A stretch of DNA of 64,000 nt from the NCBI RefSeq assembly GCF_000283155.1, contig NW_004454267.1:1661956-1725955 (forward strand), read 5' to 3'. This document shows, one piece after another, positions 37,291-48,125 of this stretch. This stretch comes from Ceratotherium simum simum. Its lineage: Eukaryota > Chordata > Mammalia > Perissodactyla > Rhinocerotidae. Below the pieces are notes generated by a model. The model was not told where the DNA came from and ran no database searches. It saw only the letters and a program-made list of their open reading frames with translations. The first letter of the stretch is position 1. The number at the start of each line of letters is the position of its first letter. Made by a program: the position numbers and the translations under genes.

Positions 37291-37844
37291 CATCAAATTG
37301 TCCCCATTACAGACGAAGGGAGATCTGTTCCTAGCAGAAGTGTGTCAGTTGACTTTCAGCGGCAGCGCAGATAACAATGATGTGCAGTCAGAGTTACGTA
37401 TGTCTTTACAGGCCGAAACCCAACCGCTGCCCAGCTCCTAAAAAAAAACTACGAATTTAACAATGTCATCAGATGCCTATGGCACAAAACTGAAAATAAG
37501 AGGAAGAATCAGAGAGATTAGAGGCGGCGGGAGAAGATGCCTTCAGACACATGTTAAAAAGCCAAGTATGTGGGGGAGAATAGCAAGTATATTTTTGCAA
37601 TGTAGGTGTGAAGGCCACGGATGGGAAATCATGGAGAGCTCCGCCAGTGTTAGGCCTGCTACCCAAACTCTATTTCTCAGCATCCTCACGGGTCAAATAA
37701 GGACCATGTAATCCTTGGGCTCCAAAGAGACGCTGAAGAGGAAGAGGCTTTGCAAGGGTCAATGTGCTGTACAAATGTCGTGATGTTGGCAACATCATGC
37801 TTGTGGTACCTTGTAGGAATTCGATCCGGGAGGAGAAAGCAAGG

Positions 37845-38050
37845 TACAGGGGCTAAGAGCATGGCCTCTGGTCAAGCAGATCTGCGCGACCTTGGACCGG
37901 TCATACAAGCTCTCCAAACCTCAGTGTTCCCATCTGTAAATGGGTGTGTTATAATCACAGAATCTGCCTCACGTGGACGTTCGTGTCCAGAACTGAGCAC
38001 AGTGCCTGGCATGTAGAAAATGCTGAATAAACCACAGCTATCATCACCAT
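37845..38050 (+). repeat. MIR SINE
   Basis: GGGGCTAAGAGCATGGCCTC, CCTCAGTGTTCCCATCTGTA and CAGTGCCTGGCATGTAG. 37291-37844 holds nothing called. Confidence 0.75.
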
Positions 38051-38589
38051 CAGTGGGAGTGTCATCATTTCTGTTTGGCTGTTCATCCGCGATGATCAGA
38101 TCAAGTTGGTTTAACCACTGGGCCCAGCTCCAGGGTTCTACCTCAAGGCCAGACAGGTTCTCACAGCTGGAGTCTGCTGCTTGCAAATAAACATTCACAC
38201 CAGGAATTTCCATCCGCAGCGTCTGCCTCAGACCACAATTAATAACAAATGCGAAGCGAAGGAGCCGCTTGACTGGAATAGTTATTCCACCAACAAAGCC
38301 CTCGATTCTATTTACACTCTGAAAGGGCCTCTGCGAGGGGAGCTTTCTGACTTGGTTCCAAATAAAAGGGCTGGTTGGGTCTTGGGAAGGGAGAGAAGTG
38401 GAAGCGAGGTTGTGTGCAAATGGGGTTGGGTCAGGAGGCTCGGGGCTGGAGTGCCACCAGCTTCCTGCTGCCAGGGAAGGTGCGGGCGCTGCGATTCAGG
38501 ACTGGTGCCCAGCTCTGCCTCTTCATTGGGGACTTCGGAAAGACACCACTCCTCAGATCCACTCTGATTGTTGGATCTTCATCTATAAA

Positions 38590-39290
38590 GTGGGATTATC
38601 ATATGCTAGTTCTATTTTTAATTTTTTTTTCTTTTTTTTTGTGAGGAGGACTAGCCCTGAGCTAACATCTGATGCCAATTCTCCCCTTTTTTCTTGAGGA
38701 AGACTGGCCCTGGGCTAACATCTGTGCCCATCCTCCTCTACTTTATATGGGACGCTGCCACAGCATGGCTTGACAAGCGGCACGTCGGTGCGCCTCCGGG
38801 ATGTGAACCTGTGAACCCCGGGCTGCCGCAGCGGAGCGCGCGCACTTAACCACCGCGCCACTGGGCCGGCCCCCTATTTTTAATTTTTTGAGGAGCCTCC
38901 ATACTGTTTCCCATAGTGGCTGCACCATTTTGCATTCCCATCAGGATAATTGTTGAGGACATGATGCTAAGTGAAATAAGCCAGTCACAGAAAGGCAAAT
39001 ACTGCATGATTCCACTCGTATGAGGTATCTAAAACGGTCAAATTCATAGAATCAAAGAGCGGAATGGCGGTTGCCAGGAGCTAAGCGGTAGCGGGAGATG
39101 GGGAATTACTATCAACGGGCATAAAGTTTCAGGCAAGCAGATGAGGAAGCTCTAGAGATCTGCTGTATAACATTGTCCCTACAGCCAACAATACTGTGCA
39201 CTTAAAAATGTGTTAAGAGGATAGATCTCATGTTAAGTGTTCTTACAAAAATACAATAACGTTTACAAAAAATAAAGAGGGATGAGCAAT
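38590..39290. repeat. L1 with 5' inversion, ERE inside the inverted part
   Basis: The left part (38600-38945, minus SINE) is antisense L1: TTTTTGAGGAGCCTCCATAC, CATAGTGGCTGCACC. The right part (about 38950-39290) is sense: GATGCTAAGTGAAATAAGCC, CTGCATGATTCCACTCGTAT, GATCTGCTGTATAACATTG and CATGTTAAGTGTTCTTAC to an A-rich end. This is the layout left by twin-primed L1 insertion. Confidence 0.8.
38627..38873 (-). mobile_element. ERE SINE copy 7
   Basis: Poly-T, GAGGACTAGCCCTGAGCTAA, CTTTATATGGGACGCTGCC and GGGCCGGCCCC. A 15-bp target duplication CTATTTTTAATTTTT is at 38612-38626 and 38874-38888. Confidence 0.92.
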
Positions 39291-39574
39291 CCATCCCTGA
39301 CCCCCTGGGCTGGCCTGTGTGGTGATTCAGGACTGTGGAGGGGACACGGTTTGACACCAGCAGCAGGGACGCTGCAGGAGAGCGGCATTCCTGCCATCGG
39401 GAGGAGAAACCCTGGCAGGTTCTAGGTTCTTTGTCAGACGTGGGTGAAGGGGCCTTTTTACCACCGGGAAATTTCAATGCAGAATTTTGGTGATCGGAAC
39501 TTGGGAGATGCCCAGTGCCCAGAAAGAAGCTCCTGCTCCCAGTGGGTTTAGAAAAGCTGGCACAGTGTGCTGGG

Positions 39575-39925
39575 AAGAGCACAGAAGGCCACCAGTCTGG
39601 GTTCAAATCCCGCTTCTGCGGTGAACACGCTGTGGGGCGCTGGGTGAGTCATTTCCCTTCCTGGGTCCCACAGACCCTTACAGAACAATAACCTCTCAGG
39701 CACAACTGAGCACTTATTATGTCCTAAGCACCAGCCATACATACTTCATTAGTTAATTTTCCCAAGGCCTAAGGAGGCAGGTACCATAATTATAACTCCC
39801 ATCTCACCATGGAGGATTCCGAGGCCCAGAGGTATGGAGTAACTGACGAAAAGTTACCCTCTCTATGGAGCACCAGAAATGGAGACAAACACTTGGGTCT
39901 GCCAGACTCCAAAACCCTTGTTTTA
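39575..39925. repeat. Two MIR SINE fragments
   Basis: Sense piece: GTTCAAATCCCGCTTCTGCG (39600). Antisense piece: CACAACTGAGCACTTATTAT, CTCCCATCTCACCATGGAGG and CCGAGGCCCAGAGG (39698-39832). Confidence 0.7.
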
Positions 39926-40025
39926 TTCACCAGATGAGGGAGATGGAATTTCCACAGTCTGGAATTCTAACCTGATTATGGAGTTAGCACCACTGTGCAG
40001 AAAACTGTCCTGACTTGAGAAATGG

Positions 40026-40112
40026 TTGGTTTCCTTCCTGCCTTCCTTCCTGCCTTCCTCCCTCCCTCCCTCCTTTCCTCCCTCCCTCTTTCCTTCCTTC
40101 CTTTCTTTTTCG
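40026..40112 (+). repeat. (CCTT)n-like pyrimidine microsatellite
   Basis: CTTCCTGCCTTCC / CCTCCCTCCC / CCTTCCTTCC variants ending at the edge of an L1 fragment, as an L1 tail on the other strand would. Confidence 0.85.
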
Positions 40113-40785
40113 CTTTATTGAGCTTTAACTGATACATAAAATTGTAAGATATTTAAAGTGTATACTGTGGCGATTTGATAGCTGCACACATTATGAAAGG
40201 ATACCCCCATCCATCCAGTTAATTACCACACCCATCACCTCACATATTTACCTTTTTTCTCTTTTTGGTCAGAACATTTAAGTTCTACTCACTTAGCGAA
40301 TTTCAAGTATAAAATACAATGTTATCAACTCCAGTCACCCTGCTGTACATCACATCCTCAGACCTTATTCATCTTATAACTGAAGTCTGTACCCTTTCAC
40401 CAACATCTCCCCACTTCCCCCTGCCCCCAGCCCCTGGCAACCACCATTCTACTGTTTCTACGAGTTTGACTTTTATTTTTAGATTCCATATATAAGTAAT
40501 ACCATGCAGTACTTGTCTTTCTCTGTCTGACTTCTCACTTAGCCTGATGCCCTCAAGGTCCATCCATGTTGTCACTAAATAGACTACATTTTGTTTATTC
40601 ATTCATCCGTCGGTGGGTAGTTGGTTTGCTTCCATTTTTTGCCTCTTGTAAATAACGCCGCTATGAACGTGGACATTTAGATATCTCTTCGAGACACTGC
40701 TTTCAATTCCTTTGGGTATATACCCAGAAGTGGAATTGCTGGATCATATGGTAACTATGCTTATTTATTTTGAGGAACCCATCAT
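40113..40785 (-). repeat. L1 3' fragment (antisense), about 670 bp
   Basis: CTTTATTGAGCTTTAACTGA, AGCCCCTGGCAACCACCATT, CTCACTTAGCCTGATGCCC, CTCTTGTAAATAACGCCGCT and GAAGTGGAATTGCTGGATCA. No ORF remains intact. Confidence 0.88.
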
Positions 40786-40814
40786 TCACTTCTTAACGCA
40801 GTCATTCTGTGTAG

Positions 40815-40935
40815 GGGCTGAGCTTAGGTCTGCATCCTGAACCCACCACTTACTCACAAGTCACTCTGTGCCTCAGTTTCCTCATCTGTCAAAGACTGCT
40901 CACCTCCAAGGGCTGCTGTAAAGACTAAAAGCTAT
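40815..40935 (+). repeat. MIR SINE
   Basis: CTCTGTGCCTCAGTTTCCTC, ATCTGTCAAAGACTGC and GGGCTGCTGTAAAGACTAAA. Confidence 0.8.
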
Positions 40936-41880
40936 AACTCCAGCAAAATAAGGTCACAGAGCTCGAGAGAGGAGGAGCCAGCTGTTGAGCCCGTGTGGTG
41001 GGACTCTGAAGCCCTCGCCCACCACACCGAAACTTGTTCACTGTTCACACAGCTGGGGAGTGGTGGGCCAGGACCTGACCTTGAGGACTTCATGGCCGGT
41101 GTTCTTAGACATGATGGCAGAGTTCCCCAAGGGAAGATTTACGCGGGCCCCAGACAGGACATCCAATGGTACTTAGAGTGGAACAGTGATTCCCCTTCAT
41201 GTCTCATCCAGTCCTTCTGATTAGAACACCAAGGAAGTCTCAGGTCGATGCAAACGTGTCTCCAACAGCACTCGCTCACTCAACTTCCTTTTCCAACACG
41301 GAGAGCTGTGCCTACAGGACGGGCATCTTGGGCAGGCAACAGGAGTCCAGGCTAGCATTGAATACCACTGTTTTGATGTCACCGATTCATTTGCACGGCT
41401 GCTGTCTCTTCATGGCAAGTGAGAGCAAAATTTCCACTGACAGCAGTGAGGCAAAATTACTTTTAAAATAAAATTGACTTAAAATGAAAGTGAGCCTATT
41501 GCAATGAAAACATTATGAGAATAATAGGGTAGGTGGAATGTGGCTACTGCAAAATCATGAAGATGAGAGAGATGTGAAGAAAGCCTGGGGAATATTAATT
41601 AGGCTCCACAAGCTTGCTACCCAACCAGGATGTGCTGAGTTTGCTGAACAAATGAAGGAAGGTGAAGGCCAGATACACAGTGAGGCCCAAGCAGCCCCAT
41701 ATGTCATGGAAGGACTCGAAGGTCCAGACGACATTTGCTTTCCTGGCTTCAGGGGCCCAGGAGGGTTTTGTTGGGAGTTTTCTGGGGTAGGCTCTTGTGG
41801 GAGGGTGGAGAGCATCTTCCTGCTAGAGAGAGAGCCAGGGGTCTGCTGAAAAGGGAAACACTGTTCTTTTGATTTTCACT
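40936..41880. other. Intronic sequence, nothing recognised
   Basis: No exon or confident repeat. 41440-41550 is AT-rich. Confidence 0.4.
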
Positions 41881-41884
41881 CTAA

Positions 41885-42090
41885 TATGTTGAGTACTTAA
41901 CATTCATGAGGTTCTTTCACAGGCTTTTTACCTCTCACAGCAATGCTGCACATGGAAATCATCCCCATTTATGGATAACTGTCCCAGGCTCAGAGAGGGC
42001 AAGGAACTTACACAAGGTCACAGGGCCAGGAGGTGGAGAAGACATTAGGAAACAAACTGATCTGACTTCAAATGCCATGCTCCATGACCA
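41885..42090 (-). repeat. MIR SINE
   Basis: CTCACAGCAATGCTGCACAT, GCTCAGAGAGGGCAAGGAAC and CAAGGTCACAGGGCCAGGA. Confidence 0.75.
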
Positions 42091-42204
42091 GACTTTGCCT
42101 AACAAGAATTGGCGCATCCCTGACTCCACTCAGGCTCCCACTGTGAACCTCGCCTGAACCTAAAGCATCCCATTCCCGGAATGGCTTCTAAACTGTCTCC
42201 TCCA

Positions 42205-42438
42205 GATTGGGATCTCTCAACCTTGGCACATTGATATTTGGGGCCAGACAATTCTTTGTCGTGGGAGGCGAGGGCTGTCCTGTGCACTGTAGGATGTTGA
42301 GTCGCAGCCCTGGCCCCTACTCACCAGACGCCAGCAGCACCCTCCCCGTTGTGACAAAACTAAAAATGTCTCCGTTCATGGGCAAATGTCCCCCCGGGAG
42401 GAGGGGGAGAGTGACTCTCAGTGGAGAAGAACTGCTCT
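42205..42438 (-). mobile_element. hAT-type MER relic (type B), copy 2
   Basis: GATCTCTCAACCTTGGCACA, GACAATTCTTTGTCGTGGGA, GCACTGTAGGATGTTGAGTC, CCAGCAGCACCCTCCCCG and GGGCAAATGTCCCCCCGG. Confidence 0.85.
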
Positions 42439-42439
42439 A

Positions 42440-42622
42440 GGACAGAAGTTCTCAAAATGTGGTCTTTGACCAGCAGCAGCAGCAGCATCTGGGATCTTGC
42501 TAGAAATGCAGAATCTTGGGCCCCCACACCTTCTGAATCAGAAACTCTAGGATAGGGACCAGCAGGCTGTGTTTTAACAAGCCCTCCAGGTGATTCTGAT
42601 GGAAGCTGACATTTGAAACCTC
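42440..42622. mobile_element. MER20-like hAT relic
   Basis: AAGTTCTCAAAATGTGGTCT, AGCATCTGGGATCTTGCTAG, TCTGAATCAGAAACTCTAGG and AACAAGCCCTCCAGGTGATT. Confidence 0.8.
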
Positions 42623-42627
42623 TGGCC

Positions 42628-42818
42628 CAGGCCAGTGACGCTAACCTTGGTTGCACGTTAGAATCATCCGAGCATCTTTTAAAAAAACCAAACCCACGCC
42701 TTGGCCCAACTCCCAAGAAATTCTAATTTAATTACTTTGGTGGGGGGTGCCAGTATTGGTAATTTTTTAAACCTCCCCAAGGGACGCAATGTGCAGTCAG
42801 GGTGGAGAAGCACACTTT
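42628..42818. mobile_element. MER5A-like hAT relic
   Basis: GGTTGCACGTTAGAATCATC, CCAAGAAATTCTAATTTAAT, CAGTATTGGTAATTTTTTAA and GCAGTCAGGGTGGAGAAGCA. Confidence 0.75.
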
Positions 42819-43325
42819 TCAACCTCCTTTAAAGAGCTGCATCTCTCAAGGTGCAGAGTTTTACCCAATACATCTCTGGGTGCCGCCTCAAATCCTCACG
42901 GCCTCCTGCTCCGCTAGAGACGGAAGGCTAGCTCACTTGTTATTTTTTTCCCACTCTGAGAAAATGTCTCCCTCCACCCCCGACCAAGCACTCAGGAAAT
43001 TTTCCTGCCCACTGACTTTCTCCCCCCCATTCAAGTCTGGAGTTATTAAACCACAGCCCATGGCTGAACCGTCTTATTGATTTTATTGTCAAGAGCCCTG
43101 GGATATTCTAATGATGTACTGCTCAATAAATGGAAACTGGTGGGATAGATATTGATGGCCTATGGTACATTTCGCCGCAATTCACTGGGTCCCAGTCACT
43201 TTGCCTCTTACGCATCATCTGTGAAAACGCTGTGCTGTGGCCTGCCAGCTCTTGGCCGTCCTGCTGATGTTACCTTTCCCCGCGCATCAAGGATGAAAGG
43301 GCTGTTATGATAACAGCTACTACCG
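42819..43325. other. Intronic sequence, nothing recognised
   Basis: No feature called. Confidence 0.4.
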
Positions 43326-43327
43326 TG

Positions 43328-43540
43328 CGCCAGGCCCCGGGCTGAGAGTTTTTAAACAGACATTATTCCATTTACTTCTTACAATTGATCTTTCGGGAGG
43401 TATTCTGATTATTCCCATTTTACCGATGAGGAAGTTAAGACTCAGAGTGGTTACTTGACCTGGACAGCTAATACACTGTGGAATTGGGATTCACATCTCT
43501 ATTTGTCAGCCACTAAAATGAGGGCTCTTAACCCATGCTA
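43328..43540 (-). repeat. MIR SINE
   Basis: CGTGCGCCAGGCCCCGGGC, TTACAATTGATCTTTCGGGA, CCATTTTACCGATGAGGAAG and GGAATTGGGATTCACATC. Confidence 0.78.
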
Positions 43541-43541
43541 T

Positions 43542-43908
43542 GTTATGAATGTCTATATCCCCCAAAATTCATATGTCGAAAACCTAATGCCCAAGGTGAT
43601 GGTATTAGGAGGAGGGGCCTTTGGGAGGTGATTAGGTCATGAGGGCTGAGTCCTCAGGAATGGGATTAGTGCCCTGACCAAAGAGACCCTAGAGAGGTCC
43701 CTCACCTTTCCACCACGTGAGGACACAGGGGGAAGACAGCCATCTATGAATCAGGAAGCAGGTTCTCGCCAGACACCGGATCTGCTGGCACCTTGATCTT
43801 GGGCTTCCCAGCCTCCAGAATTGTGAGATATAAATTCTGTTGTTTATAAGCCACCCAGTCTGTGGTATTTTGTTATAGCAGCCCAAATGGACTAAGACAG
43901 CCCCATAG
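43542..43908 (+). repeat. MLT1 (MaLR) solo LTR, copy 2
   Basis: TGTTATGAATGTCTATATCC, ATTCATATGTCGAAAACCTA, TTTGGGAGGTGATTAGGTCA, CACGTGAGGACACAGGGGG and TTATAAGCCACCCAGTCTG. Full length from TG to the ACTAAGACA end. Confidence 0.88.
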
Positions 43909-44021
43909 CTAAACCATGCAAGGAAACAACTGCTCCTATTGTATTTGAGGAACCTTTCACATAATTTCAATACACATTAATATTTCACATATTTTTCCCC
44001 CTTCTCAAGCAGTGTATGTCC

Positions 44022-44182
44022 ACAGGGACTACTGGCATTTGGGGAGAGACAATTCTTTGCTGGGTGGGGCTGTCCTATGCATTACAGGACATTAACATCC
44101 CTAGTCCCCAAAAGAGCCCCTTCCCCTTTACATTTCCCAGCGCCCCCTAGGGGATCAATATAGCTGCGTGGGAACCACTCAT
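44022..44182 (-). mobile_element. hAT-type MER relic (type B), copy 3, internally deleted
   Basis: CTACTGGCATTTGGGGAGAG, ACAATTCTTTGCTGGGTGGG and GCATTACAGGACATTAAC. The middle of the element is shortened. Confidence 0.7.
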
Positions 44183-44269
44183 CTCACTAAGAGGCAGGAG
44201 GTTCCCTGCCAAGATGGCTACTTCTTTTTTGGCAACACGGCTTGTCACTCTGGGAAGGCAGCATCGCAA

Positions 44270-44400
44270 ATGGAAGGAAGTTTGGCTTTGAAATGAGAGC
44301 AATCTGAGTTCAAACGATAGCTCTTCACACATCGACTCTGTGAGGTGGGGCAAGTTATATCTCTAAGACTAGTTCATCATTGGTACAACAAGGGCAAATA
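44270..44400 (+). repeat. MIR SINE fragment
   Basis: TCTGAGTTCAAACGATAGCT, GTGGGGCAAGTTATATCTCT. 44400-44970 shows no confident feature. Confidence 0.6.
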
Positions 44401-44972
44401 TTGACCCCCCCTCCTAGGAAGGATCCATGGAGTCATGTGCTCAGAAAAGTGCCTAGTCCAGAGCAGTGGTTCTGGACCGGGAGTGATTCTGTCCCTCCTG
44501 CCCTCATACACTCTTTCCAAATTCCTGATCCACAGAATCCATGGGCATAAAAAAAATTGTAGCATTCTATGCCAGTAAGTTTGGGGTGGCTTGTTACTCA
44601 GCGGTAGTAACTGGAACAGGCACCTATGACATGCCAGGCATGCAGCGTTCTGGGACTGGGTAACAGAGTAATGCACGTGCCACAAAGAGCTTTTGCTTAT
44701 GAGGAGCAGACTCTCTTGCAGTGGAAGATGGACAATAAATATAAACATTTCCAAGACCATTTCCATGACATGAAGAAAACCATTACTATTACCTTAAATA
44801 ACAATATGCGAGCCACTGTGTTTTATTTCTCTTCTCCCCATTCTAGCCTTATCTCCCACTGCACGAGCCCAGTTACCCTGTCCATGAGGCTGCAAAGCAG
44901 TTTAATGTCATCAAAGCCTGCTTCTGCTCCTAACTGTGCTGGGGTACCCTTTCCTTTTCCCAAGATACTACC

Positions 44973-45345
44973 TGCTATGAACTGAATTGTGTCCCCCACC
45001 CGAATTCATAGGTTGAAGTCCTAACCCTTCTGTGATTCTACTGGAGACAGGCCTTTAAGGAGGTGATTAAGGTTAAATGGGGTCATAAGGGTGGGCTCCT
45101 GGTCCCATGGGATTAGTGCCCTTCTAAGAAGAGACACCAGAGAGCTTGCTCTCTCCAGCACGTGAGGACGCAGCGAGAAGGCAGCTGTCTGCAAGCCAAG
45201 AAAAGAGCCCTCACCAGAACCCAACCAGCTGGCACCCCTGTCTCAGACTTCCAGGTTCCAAAATTGTGAACAATAAATTTCTGTTGTTGATGGCACCCAC
45301 TCTGTAGTATTTTGTCACGGCAGCCCGAGCTGACTAATATACTAC
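44973..45345 (+). repeat. MLT1 (MaLR) solo LTR, copy 3
   Basis: GCTATGAACTGAATTGTGTC, GGGATTAGTGCCCTTCTAAG, GACGCAGCGAGAAGGCAGCT, CAAGCCAAGAAAAGAGCCC and CAATAAATTTCTGTTGTTG. Full-length structure without internal sequence. Confidence 0.9.
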
Positions 45346-45359
45346 TTAAGGAGGTCAAG

Positions 45360-45640
45360 GGATGCATTCCCTGGGCTAAGATCTACAGGTTGAGTAAGGA
45401 GTTAACTAGGTAAAAGGGGAAGGAAGAATGTCCCAGGCAGAGGGAACAGCATATGCAAAGGCCCTGTGATGAAAGAGAACGAACTAAATAAGAGAACATG
45501 AAGGAGGGCCAGCGTGGCTGGAGCACGAAGGCCGAGATGAAGCACAGGGTGAGATGGGGACGGAAAGACAGCAGGGGCCCCGTGCAGGGTCTCGAGCACC
45601 ACTTTAAGGATTGCAGTGGAAGAGTGTGACAAGCGATCAC
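45360..45640 (+). repeat. Ancient repeat fragment (L1-like 3' or similar)
   Basis: CCCAGGCAGAGGGAACAGCA, TATGCAAAGGCCCTGTGATG and GGAGGGCCAGCGTGGCTGG. The same family appears at 36440, 47780, 55190 and 56022. Family name not certain. Confidence 0.6.
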
Positions 45641-45859
45641 AACAGACTTGTTATTGATGGTTGGGGAAGTGGATTGGAGGCAAGACGCATTTTGAAATTG
45701 GCAGGCGGGATGGCGTGAGAGGCACGGCCTCACGGTGCAGAGCGGAGGATGGGCAGGAGGCAAGGAGCCCTGTGTCCCCCTGTAGTCTGATGTGGGGAGT
45801 CGAGAACGCCCGCTCCACCCACGCTCCCCGCCTTTTTGACCCCAAGACTGCTGTTCACA

Positions 45860-46320
45860 AGTTCTCCTAAGAGCCTTCCTGTCGCTTGACATTTTCATCT
45901 CTGTCCTTTCTCCCCTCCCGAGGGTACTCACAGACTCCATAAATACCGCCACGGAAAAACGCAGCGACTCATCTATTTTTATTACAAATGGAGCCGTTGG
46001 AGGAGAGAGCAACTCTTATTTACTTCTCAGGGTGAGGGTTTTGACAACAGGTTTATTTCCTCCAACTCTCCAAGGACTAGAAGGGTAACACTGTAAAGAA
46101 ACAGTACATTAATTAACGCTGAACTGCTTGGAATTTTCCTAATAAAAATCCTCATAGTAATCACATTATGGGCCATTAAGGCTGCCTGCTGATCATAAAC
46201 CATAAATATGTGCTGCAGGTGACTTCTTTTTAAAAAGGGACATTTCCCCAAATCGTTACCCATTTGTCACGTTAATGCTGTCACGTATAATAACGCAGAC
46301 AGGAGTAATTAAATAGGCTC
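45860..46320. promoter_or_regulatory. Repeat-free AT-rich block, candidate conserved noncoding element
   Basis: ACATTAATTAACGCTGAAC, AAATCCTCATAGTAATCACA, GGGCCATTAAGGCTGCCTGC, ATCATAAACCATAAATATGT and CACGTTAATGCTGTCACG give homeodomain-like cores (TTAATTAA, TAATTA). No repeat is seen although both sides are repeats. On the minus strand an open frame near 45930-46015 runs into a GTGAGT sequence, so an unknown exon cannot be excluded. It matches no XYLT1 peptide I know. Confidence 0.4.
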
Positions 46321-46321
46321 C

Positions 46322-46558
46322 CATTTGTGCAGGGTTTACTCCGTGCTGGTGGCTCGGCCAAGCCAGGTTCAGGCATCATCTCATTTAGCCTTCCCAGCAC
46401 ACTTAGGAGGTAAGTGCCACTATCACCCCCATTTTATAGAGGGGGAAACCGAGCCACACAGGGAGTGGGTGATTTGCTCAGGGCCAAACAGCTAGGAAGC
46501 AATGGAGCTGGGATTTGAATCCAGGCAATTTGATTCTAGAATATTCTACCATCCTGCC
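46322..46558 (-). repeat. MIR SINE
   Basis: CATTTAGCCTTCCCAGCACA, CCATTTTATAGAGGGGGAAA and GCTGGGATTTGAATCCAGGC. Confidence 0.85.
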
Positions 46559-46679
46559 TCCTGAGAAATAAGCGCCAGGTGGATCTCTAAGCATGGTGGT
46601 CCTCTTGGCCAACCTCACTGCTAAGGGGCTCTCTAGTTTATTTCAACAGCAATGACAGCAATAGTTAATCCACACAACA

Positions 46680-46815
46680 TCAGGTTTTGCTCCTAGAGGG
46701 CAGGAATGATGTTTTCTTTCCTTCTGTTTCCCCAGGGCCCAGCCAAATGCCCGGCACCGATGCCAGGAGCCCCTGGGACACACCGAATACATTCCTGTTG
46801 AAGGAAGAAATGGGT
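46680..46815 (+). repeat. L2 3' end fragment
   Basis: CTAGAGGGCAGGAATGATGT and CCCAAATGCCCGGC-like text (GCCAAATGCCCGGCACC). Confidence 0.5.
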
Positions 46816-47190
46816 ATGGAAACACACATGCAAGAGGGTTCACGGCAACGGGTAACAGGGAGTGTCTCAGGTGCGCCTGGGATCTTGACAGATCCATGTC
46901 CTGCCATGGTGCAATGTGGGTGCGGCCTCAGAGTGGGGCCACGATGCCCAGATGTGGAGATCACAGTGCTCTGGAGCTGCGGCTCCTAGGATCAGACCAA
47001 GAAGGAGCCTGTTCTCAGCCCTGTCGGGCTTCACTCCTTGGGTGCTCTGGGTGGATTCTTTGATTTCTCTATGTAAATGATATGTACGCACTGTAGAAAA
47101 TTCAAGCATACAGAACAATATGAAGAAAGGAAAACAAAAGAAAAACTTGGATATTAGAGCATCCAGATATCACCACTCAACATTTTCCAA
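46816..47190. other. Intronic sequence with L1-like stretch
   Basis: 47060-47180 (GTAGAAAATTCAAGCATACA) resembles an L1 or MER fragment that the next SINE entered; 46816-47060 shows nothing. Confidence 0.4.
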
Positions 47191-47431
47191 TTTTTTTTTT
47201 TTTTTTGTGAGGAAGATCAGCCCTGAGCTAACATCCATGCCAATCCTCCTCTTTTTGCTGAGGAAGACCGGCCCTGAGCTAACATCCGTGCCCATCTTCC
47301 TCCACTTTATATGGAACGCCGCCACAGCATGGCCTGACAAGTGGTGCGTCAGTGCAGGCCGGGGATCTGAACCCGGGCCGCCAGCAGCAGACCCTGCGCA
47401 CTTAACCGCTACGCCACAGGGCCAGCCCCCG
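47191..47431 (-). mobile_element. ERE SINE copy 8
   Basis: Poly-T, GTGAGGAAGATCAGCCCTGA, TTATATGGAACGCCGCCACA and GGGCCAGCCCCC. An 11-bp target duplication ACATTTTCCAA is at 47180-47190 and 47432-47442. It is very close to copy 2 over the left half. Confidence 0.92.
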
Positions 47432-47475
47432 ACATTTTCCAAATATTTTTATACATGCACATTATATACAATCAT

Positions 47476-47690
47476 TCACAGTCATGTGTCACTAAACAAT
47501 GGGGACAGGTTCTGAGAAATGCATTGTTAGGCGATTCGTCATTGTGTGAACACCATAGAGTGCACTTACACACACCTAGATGGTACAGCCTACTACACAC
47601 CTAGGCTATGTGGTACTAACGTTACGTGACCACCATTGTATACACGGTCCGTTGTTGACTGAAACGTCGCGATGCGGTGCATGACTACAT
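47476..47690. mobile_element. Short inverted-repeat DNA transposon (MITE-like MER)
   Basis: Starts CAGTCATGTGTCACTAAACA and ends CGGTGCATGACTA, so the ends are inverted copies. Internal GGTACAGCCTACTACACACC and GCGATTCGTCATTGTGTGAA are typical of an abundant eutherian MER element. Confidence 0.8.
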
Positions 47691-47779
47691 TCTACTTTGT
47701 CATGTGCATTCTATTTTCAACAATATACCCTTGATATCTTTTCCATGTCAGCAAATACAGGTATTCTTTGTTTCCTTCT

Positions 47780-48125
47780 TCTCTTCCTTCCTTCACAAAT
47801 ACTCACTGAGCATCTACTATGAGCAGTTACCCCGCCACGTGCTGGGGATGAATGGAAGAACAAAACAGATACTGAACTTGTCTTCAAAGAGCTTATAGTC
47901 CAGCGGAGGCAGGGTGGGGAGAGCAGACAAACATATTTTACATAAGGTGTTGGATGCAATGACGGAAATGGACAGGCTGCTGGGAGGAAGATGGGGCCAG
48001 GGGATCCAATGCAGACCAGGTCTTCTGACTTTTCTGAAGAAACCACAGTGAAACCAAGACCTTGAACATGAGGGAGAAGGAGCCAGGCAAAGAGGGTGTC
48101 ATTTCAGGCGAAAGGAAGGCCATGT
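47780..48125 (+). repeat. Ancient repeat fragment, same family as 45360
   Basis: GAGCATCTACTATGAGCAGT, GCTGGGGATGAATGGAAGAA, TCAAAGAGCTTATAGTCCAG and TTGAACATGAGGGAGAAGG. Confidence 0.6.

Noticed and set aside
40113..40785. Active L1
   Set aside because: Only 3'-region fragments, antisense, with no intact ORF.
45383..46012. 209-codon minus-strand open frame
   Set aside because: It crosses an ancient repeat and a non-repetitive block with a changing composition. Not supported as a whole; only the 45930-46015 end is kept as a possible exon in the findings.
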